Part shown: positions 5,142 to 8,320 of the stretch, piece by piece
Position numbering within the stretch: position 1 is the first letter of the stretch
Layout of the letters: every line of letters begins with the position of its first letter
Assembly: GCA_023136985.1 (NCBI GenBank)
Contig: JAGLQD010000376.1
Location: 1-8,320 of the forward strand
Source: Candidatus Sabulitectum sp.
GTDB lineage: Bacteria; Fermentibacterota; Fermentibacteria; Fermentibacterales; JCC-6
Direction of reading: 5' to 3'
Length of the DNA stretch: 8,320 nucleotides
Position numbers and translations under genes: made by a program
Notes under the pieces: model-generated
Database searches by the model: none
The model's input: only the letters and a program-made list of their open reading frames with translations
Told to the model about the DNA's origin: nothing

Positions 5142-6356
5142 CTATCCAATCGCTTTATTGAACAGAGCTTCACATTTCAGAATCAAAGCACTTATGTCAT
5201 TGCTGTAGATGTAATCCCAGCCAAGCCACATGAACTTATTCTCAGGTGGAATTCTGTTGTCAAGGTCTGGGTGAACACTTGGGAATAAACCACCGTGAGA
5301 CAGTATTTTCCCCACTTCTACAGACGCAAAGAAATCTATAACCGGTTGAAGTTTTTCTATTTTCTCTTTCTTTGCAAGCATGAATATAGGGCTGATGATG
5401 GCACCATCCTCAGGCCAGACAGCGATCATGGGGCCACCCTCTTTTACCACTTTTGTAAAGAAGTATGGCATTATTGTAACGATTGGTCGCTGGGTTTTCA
5501 TCCTGTTACTCTTCACCATTTGAGAAGGATGCATGGACTGCAGCAGACTCCGCCCGAGTTTTGTTACACCCTCTTCCCCGTAGTGCTTGTGGATATTGAG
5601 CAGTATACCGTTGAACAGATCAAAATCACCCACAGGCAGTGAAACCCTCTTCTCGAACTCAGGTTTCATTATGTCTTTCCATGTTCTGGGCACTTCTCTA
5701 CCGTCGAGTTCATCCCTGTTGATAAGGAACACAGCAGGAACAACACCGATCAACGCATAATGCCCTCTGGGGTCCTTCAGATTCAAGCCGTCGAAGAGAG
5801 AATTGAATCTGTCCAGTGTTGTTGTATCTGCAAAAACTCCCTGCCTCTTGAACTTACCGATCATTTCCTCATCAAAGAACATATCGAACCCCGCTGATAT
5901 GAAAAGGTCCGGCAGATCACTGGAGTCAGTCACGCCCTTGATATTATTCTCTACCCAGTCCAGCCCCATGGATGCAGCCTTAAGCTCATGGTTGATAGGC
6001 ACATCAACGTGCTTAGCGAACTCATTGAACTGCTCAAGCAGAGGAATTCTTACAGGACACGGAAGCAAACCAACAACATTCAGGGCATCGCTATTCCTGG
6101 ATTTAGTTGATGTGGCAAGTGTGACATCTATAGCTGCATCATCACGCTCAATGGCTTCCACCAGCAGTTTGCTGAAAGTATCCATATCAATCTGCTTCAG
6201 CATGAGTGCCGTCTCCAGGGTAATAGATCCTGCAAACTTTTCCCTTTGTTTCTCGTGTTTCATCTGTGGGAATCCATTGGACGCAAAAACAGGTACAGTC
6301 TCAGGATATTGTTCCGTTATATCCCACAGTGTCGTATTTTTATCAAAATATTTCAT
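5142..6356 (-). CDS. Cytosolic ABC-type substrate-binding-like protein with N-terminal DUF1858-like domain
   Basis: This 404-residue protein heads the operon. Residues 1-65 are a helical domain (TTLWDITEQYPETVPVFASNGF...ITLETA) of DUF1858/ScdA_N type, lacking the cysteine usually found after the NG turn. Residues about 92-390 resemble a class-II periplasmic binding protein of the Fe3+/spermidine-putrescine type. They start with a strand (LNVVGLLPCPVRIPLLEQF, with Cys100) and include VPRTWKDIMKPEFEKRVSLP (223 onward), a typical hinge-region motif of iron-binding SBPs. There is no signal peptide or lipobox: the N-terminus is charged (MKYFDKNTT), so the protein should stay in the cytoplasm. The start is supported by AAAGGA seven bases before ATG 6354-6356. 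I recall that similar proteins are usually annotated just as 'ABC transporter substrate-binding protein'. The ligand is unknown; a metal complex or cofactor precursor is inferred from the neighbours. Confidence 0.78.
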   Translation of the reverse strand: MKYFDKNTTLWDITEQYPETVPVFASNGFPQMKHEKQREKFAGSITLETALMLKQIDMDTFSKLLVEAIERDDAAIDVTLATSTKSRNSDALNVVGLLPCPVRIPLLEQFNEFAKHVDVPINHELKAASMGLDWVENNIKGVTDSSDLPDLFISAGFDMFFDEEMIGKFKRQGVFADTTTLDRFNSLFDGLNLKDPRGHYALIGVVPAVFLINRDELDGREVPRTWKDIMKPEFEKRVSLPVGDFDLFNGILLNIHKHYGEEGVTKLGRSLLQSMHPSQMVKSNRMKTQRPIVTIMPYFFTKVVKEGGPMIAVWPEDGAIISPIFMLAKKEKIEKLQPVIDFFASVEVGKILSHGGLFPSVHPDLDNRIPPENKFMWLGWDYIYSNDISALILKCEALFNKAIG

Positions 6357-6448
6357 TTGTCATTCCTTTGCATCAAGCGTATCCAAAACATTGTTGAGTA
6401 CATTGGTATGATATGACAATCAGGTTCATTTGTGCAAACTTTAACAAT
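6357..6448 (-). promoter_or_regulatory. Leader of the nine-gene operon with possible promoter and short inverted repeat
   Basis: This 92 bp gap is the longest non-coding stretch in the window. Read on the minus strand it contains TTGCAC (6432-6437), then 18 bp, then TATCAT (6408-6413), a possible sigma70-like promoter with a good -10 and a weak -35. An inverted repeat ATTGT (6416-6420) / ACAAT (6390-6394) with a 21-base spacer overlaps the region just after the -10 and could be an operator, though such short arms often arise by chance. The ribosome binding site AAAGGA lies at 6364-6369. I see no intrinsic terminator for the methyltransferase gene upstream, so read-through is possible. Confidence 0.3.
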
Positions 6449-7189
6449 CTATTTTTTCTTCGCAACCAGAAAATATCCCAATGGGAATCTTCTGGCTGTA
6501 GACCTTGATACTTTCCTGCCAAAACCTGTGTGAACGAAGAGCATAGTAAACCACTGAGATATGCTTGCCAGAGGTCTTCCGATAATGCTCAGTCCAAGGA
6601 TATTCTTTGCATAAATATCTGTGATGATCTCCGGTACCCCACCTATGGGAAACAGATCAATGACCTCAAGACCGGCAATCTCCGCAAGACGCTTCAGGGC
6701 AAACTCTGTATACCTGTGAAAATCATGTGGTTCCTCATGTATCCAGTAATAGAACGGAACATTTAGAATAAGAACTCCGCCGGAGACCAGGACTCTGGCG
6801 ATCTCCTTCATCAATAACTCAGGTTCAGGGATGTGTTCAAGAACATCAGATAGAATAACAGTGTCGTATTCACTGTTCTTAAACGGGAGGTCCTCTGTTA
6901 GATCACACTGGAAATCAAGATAAGGGTTCCTGTGAAGAGAGTTTCCCCAGTCTACACAAGTGTTATCGGTGACATGATCCTTGTAGGCACAGTACAGTGG
7001 AACTTTCCCGCAACCGAGATCAAGCAATCGACCTTTTGCGTATTTTTTCAGATTCGCATCATAGAATTCCGCTATCAGATCAGTTATCAACCTTGAACCT
7101 GGAGCTACTTCTTTTACATCCCGTGAGCCCTGCAGTCTGCCTCTCCTGTATATGTATTTGCTGGAAGTCCACTTATCAATAGATTTCAT
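6449..7189 (-). CDS. Class I SAM-dependent methyltransferase (Methyltransf_11 type)
   Basis: This 246-residue Rossmann-fold methyltransferase has SAM-binding motif I LLDLGCGKVP (55-64), the acidic end of strand 2 in CVDWG (Asp80), a DLTEDLPF motif (97-103) that contacts the adenine side, and the post-motif II segment SDVLEHIPEPE (114-124). The segment PFYYWIHEEPHDFHRYTEFA (145-164) is typical of a methyltransferase group often found near polysaccharide or lipid biosynthesis genes; the acceptor here is unknown. A frame extension to ATG 7207 exists, but ATG 7187-7189 has a good GGAAGG five bases upstream and is preferred. The C-terminus has two mildly hydrophobic stretches but no clear membrane segment. 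It lies downstream of the histidine kinase gene on the same strand (about 40 bp gap) and 92 bp before the nine-gene operon. No functional link with either is evident. Confidence 0.85.
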   Translation of the reverse strand: MKSIDKWTSSKYIYRRGRLQGSRDVKEVAPGSRLITDLIAEFYDANLKKYAKGRLLDLGCGKVPLYCAYKDHVTDNTCVDWGNSLHRNPYLDFQCDLTEDLPFKNSEYDTVILSDVLEHIPEPELLMKEIARVLVSGGVLILNVPFYYWIHEEPHDFHRYTEFALKRLAEIAGLEVIDLFPIGGVPEIITDIYAKNILGLSIIGRPLASISQWFTMLFVHTGFGRKVSRSTARRFPLGYFLVAKKK

Positions 7190-7194
7190 ACTAC

Positions 7195-7200
7195 CCTTCC
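7195..7200 (-). promoter_or_regulatory. Ribosome binding site deciding the methyltransferase start
   Basis: On the minus strand GGAAGG stands five bases before ATG 7187-7189. The alternative ATG at 7205-7207 has only a weak AGAG close to it. The site therefore favours the shorter protein, which begins MKSIDKW. Confidence 0.55.
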
Positions 7201-7231
7201 GACCCATTCTCTGGTACGATTATTAATAGGA

Positions 7232-8320
7232 TCAAACCTCTTTATCGATAACAGATCGCACAATCTTTGCTAGATCAGTCAGAGTGAAAGGCTTGGAAAT
7301 GAACGGTATGCTTGTTCCTGAACCCTTTACTCGTTTGATCACATCATCAGAATAACCTGACATGTAAATGATCTTCAAGCCAGGAACCAGTGCAAGAGCT
7401 TCCCTGCAGAGTTCTTCAAGACTTATACCGGGCATAATAACATCAGTTAGCATAAGATCAATAGAATCTCCGCTTTTTCTTATAATAGTTAAAGCATCTG
7501 ATCCGCAAGAAGCCTCAACGACTTTGTACCCAAATCGCTTAAGGGCAATAACTGAAACTTCTCTTACTTCTTCACTATCTTCAACAATAAGAATTGTCTC
7601 ATTGCCCGAAAGGTCAAAATATTCTACAGGGTTTTGTGGTGAAACACTCTTTTCGTCACTGATAGGAAGAAGGATACGGAAAGTTGATCCAACCCCCTCT
7701 TCGCTATGTACATCAATGATTCCGCCATGCTGCCGCACAATTCCATAAACTGTTGCCAGACCAAGACCGGTTCCTCTGTCTCCCTTTGAAGAAAAGAATG
7801 GTTCGAAGATATTGCTTAGAGTCTCACCGTCCATTCCCGTACCATCATCCGAAAAGACAAGAACAGCGCATGCGCCATGTGGAGCGGACTCATCCGGATC
7901 TTCAGGAAACACAGAAAGATCTGTGCTGATTATCATTTTACCGCCTTCAGGCATGGCATCCTGAGCATTCACTGCCAGATTCATAAGTACCTGTTCAATT
8001 TTGGTTGCATCTCCCTCCACCGGAAGAGGAAACTCATGAAAAGAAAATGAAATACTTATGTTTTCACGAATAGTTCTTTCTATAAGGTTCCTGTAGCTGT
8101 CTACAACTTTGTTAAGATCAATAACTCTAAGCTCAAGAAATTGTTTTCGTCCAAATGCAAGAAGTTGATTCACAAGCAGCTGAGAGCTCTTTCCAGCTCG
8201 AAGAATTTCCTTGAATGGCCGGGGGTCCATCCCTGAACTGTGGTCCGCAAGCAGTATTTCAGCGTAACCGATTATCGGAGTCAACAGGTTATTCAGATCA
8301 TGGGCTACTCCACCTGCAAG
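7232..8320 (-). CDS. Hybrid sensor histidine kinase with C-terminal receiver domain (5' end outside window)
   Basis: The frame is open to the window edge, so the N-terminal sensor part is missing; 362 residues are seen. Numbered from the first visible codon (8318-8320), the H-box LAGGVAHDLNNLL carries the phospho-accepting His at residue 7 (8300-8302), so the TTG at 8282-8284 is not the start. The HATPase domain follows, with an N-box in NLAVNAQDAMPEGG, G1 in DDGTGMD, F-box in FEPFFSSKG and G2 GTGLGLATVYG. A receiver domain follows after about residue 240, with an acidic Glu-Asp pair in LIVEDSEE, phospho-acceptor Asp293 in LMLTDVIMPG (codon 7442-7444) and the conserved Lys in FISKPF. All catalytic residues are present, so an active hybrid kinase is likely. 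The signal is unknown because the sensor domain is not visible. The methyltransferase gene follows about 40 bp downstream and may be co-transcribed. Confidence 0.93.
   Translation of the reverse strand, partial: LAGGVAHDLNNLLTPIIGYAEILLADHSSGMDPRPFKEILRAGKSSQLLVNQLLAFGRKQFLELRVIDLNKVVDSYRNLIERTIRENISISFSFHEFPLPVEGDATKIEQVLMNLAVNAQDAMPEGGKMIISTDLSVFPEDPDESAPHGACAVLVFSDDGTGMDGETLSNIFEPFFSSKGDRGTGLGLATVYGIVRQHGGIIDVHSEEGVGSTFRILLPISDEKSVSPQNPVEYFDLSGNETILIVEDSEEVREVSVIALKRFGYKVVEASCGSDALTIIRKSGDSIDLMLTDVIMPGISLEELCREALALVPGLKIIYMSGYSDDVIKRVKGSGTSIPFISKPFTLTDLAKIVRSVIDKEV

Larger units (their letters stand above)
404..6356 (-). other. Nine-gene operon: cytosolic SBP/GTPase/ABC/Zn-ribbon/ferredoxin module plus HAD phosphatase and FetAB
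   Basis: Nine minus-strand genes follow one another with spacings, in transcription order, of +3, -1, +18, +8, +14, +12, -4 and -13 bp. No internal gap could hold a separate promoter plus terminator. Several junctions (TAATG at 4446, ATGA at 1827-1830, the 13 bp fetA/fetB overlap) indicate translational coupling. The most natural reading is a single transcript from the 6357-6448 gap, possibly with read-through from the methyltransferase upstream. Operon status is inferred from spacing and strand. Confidence 0.7.

Noticed and set aside
5803..6411. 202-codon plus-strand open frame opposite the SBP-like gene
   Set aside because: It is antisense to a well-supported gene, serine-rich and low in complexity, with no recognisable domain; it arises from the codon pattern of the opposite strand.
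7190..7207. Longer methyltransferase start at 7207
   Set aside because: ATG 7187-7189 has a better ribosome binding site (GGAAGG, five-base spacer); six extra residues add nothing recognisable.
8282..8284. TTG as start of the histidine kinase
   Set aside because: The frame continues upstream through the conserved H-box with the phospho-accepting histidine, so this codon is an internal Leu.
1..8320. CRISPR arrays, tRNA/rRNA genes, insertion sequences, riboswitches
   Set aside because: I saw no regularly spaced repeats, transposase-like proteins or RNA-gene signatures; the window is almost fully coding and the only gap over 50 bp is 6357-6448.

Overview
This 8.3 kb window looks like bacterial chromosome of slightly AT-rich composition. 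It is packed almost entirely with genes on the minus strand. A Thermotoga/Desulfovibrio-type single-cluster ferredoxin, many cysteine-rich small proteins and iron/metal-linked genes suggest an anaerobic bacterium. The hybrid histidine kinase and the HEEPHDFHRYT-type methyltransferase are styles common in Gram-negative anaerobes and uncultured phyla. I cannot name a taxon from sequence alone. I see no tRNA, rRNA, CRISPR array, insertion sequence or phage gene.

Layout. At 1-390 (+) is the 3' end of a TPR-like gene. It converges on the rest of the window, and the two facing stop codons sit inside one imperfect hairpin (384-411). From 6356 down to 404 (-) runs a nine-gene cluster with gaps of 3-18 bp or short overlaps, very probably one operon. 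In transcription order it encodes a substrate-binding-protein-like protein without signal peptide, a HypB/UreG-like GTPase, an ABC ATPase with an extra N-terminal domain, a small zinc-ribbon protein, a 4Fe-4S ferredoxin, an 81-residue protein of unknown function, a Cof-type HAD phosphatase, and a FetA/FetB-like ABC exporter pair. A 92 bp gap upstream (6357-6448) holds its ribosome binding site and a possible promoter. Further upstream, same strand, are a SAM-dependent methyltransferase (6449-7189) and the 3' part of a hybrid histidine kinase that runs off the window end (7232-8320).

How the genes may work together (inference). The first five genes of the operon look like an ABC importer that has been moved into the cytoplasm. 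A periplasmic-type binding fold lacks a signal peptide, the ATPase has no dedicated permease, and both carry a similar N-terminal helical domain of ScdA_N/DUF1858 type lacking the usual cysteines. They are joined by a GTPase with metal-site residues like those of nickel-delivery GTPases, by a zinc ribbon and by a ferredoxin. This combination suits an energy-driven metal or metallocofactor handling machine better than membrane transport. The iron-export-type FetAB pair in the same operon supports a metal-homeostasis theme. No target enzyme is visible in the window, so the substrate is unknown.
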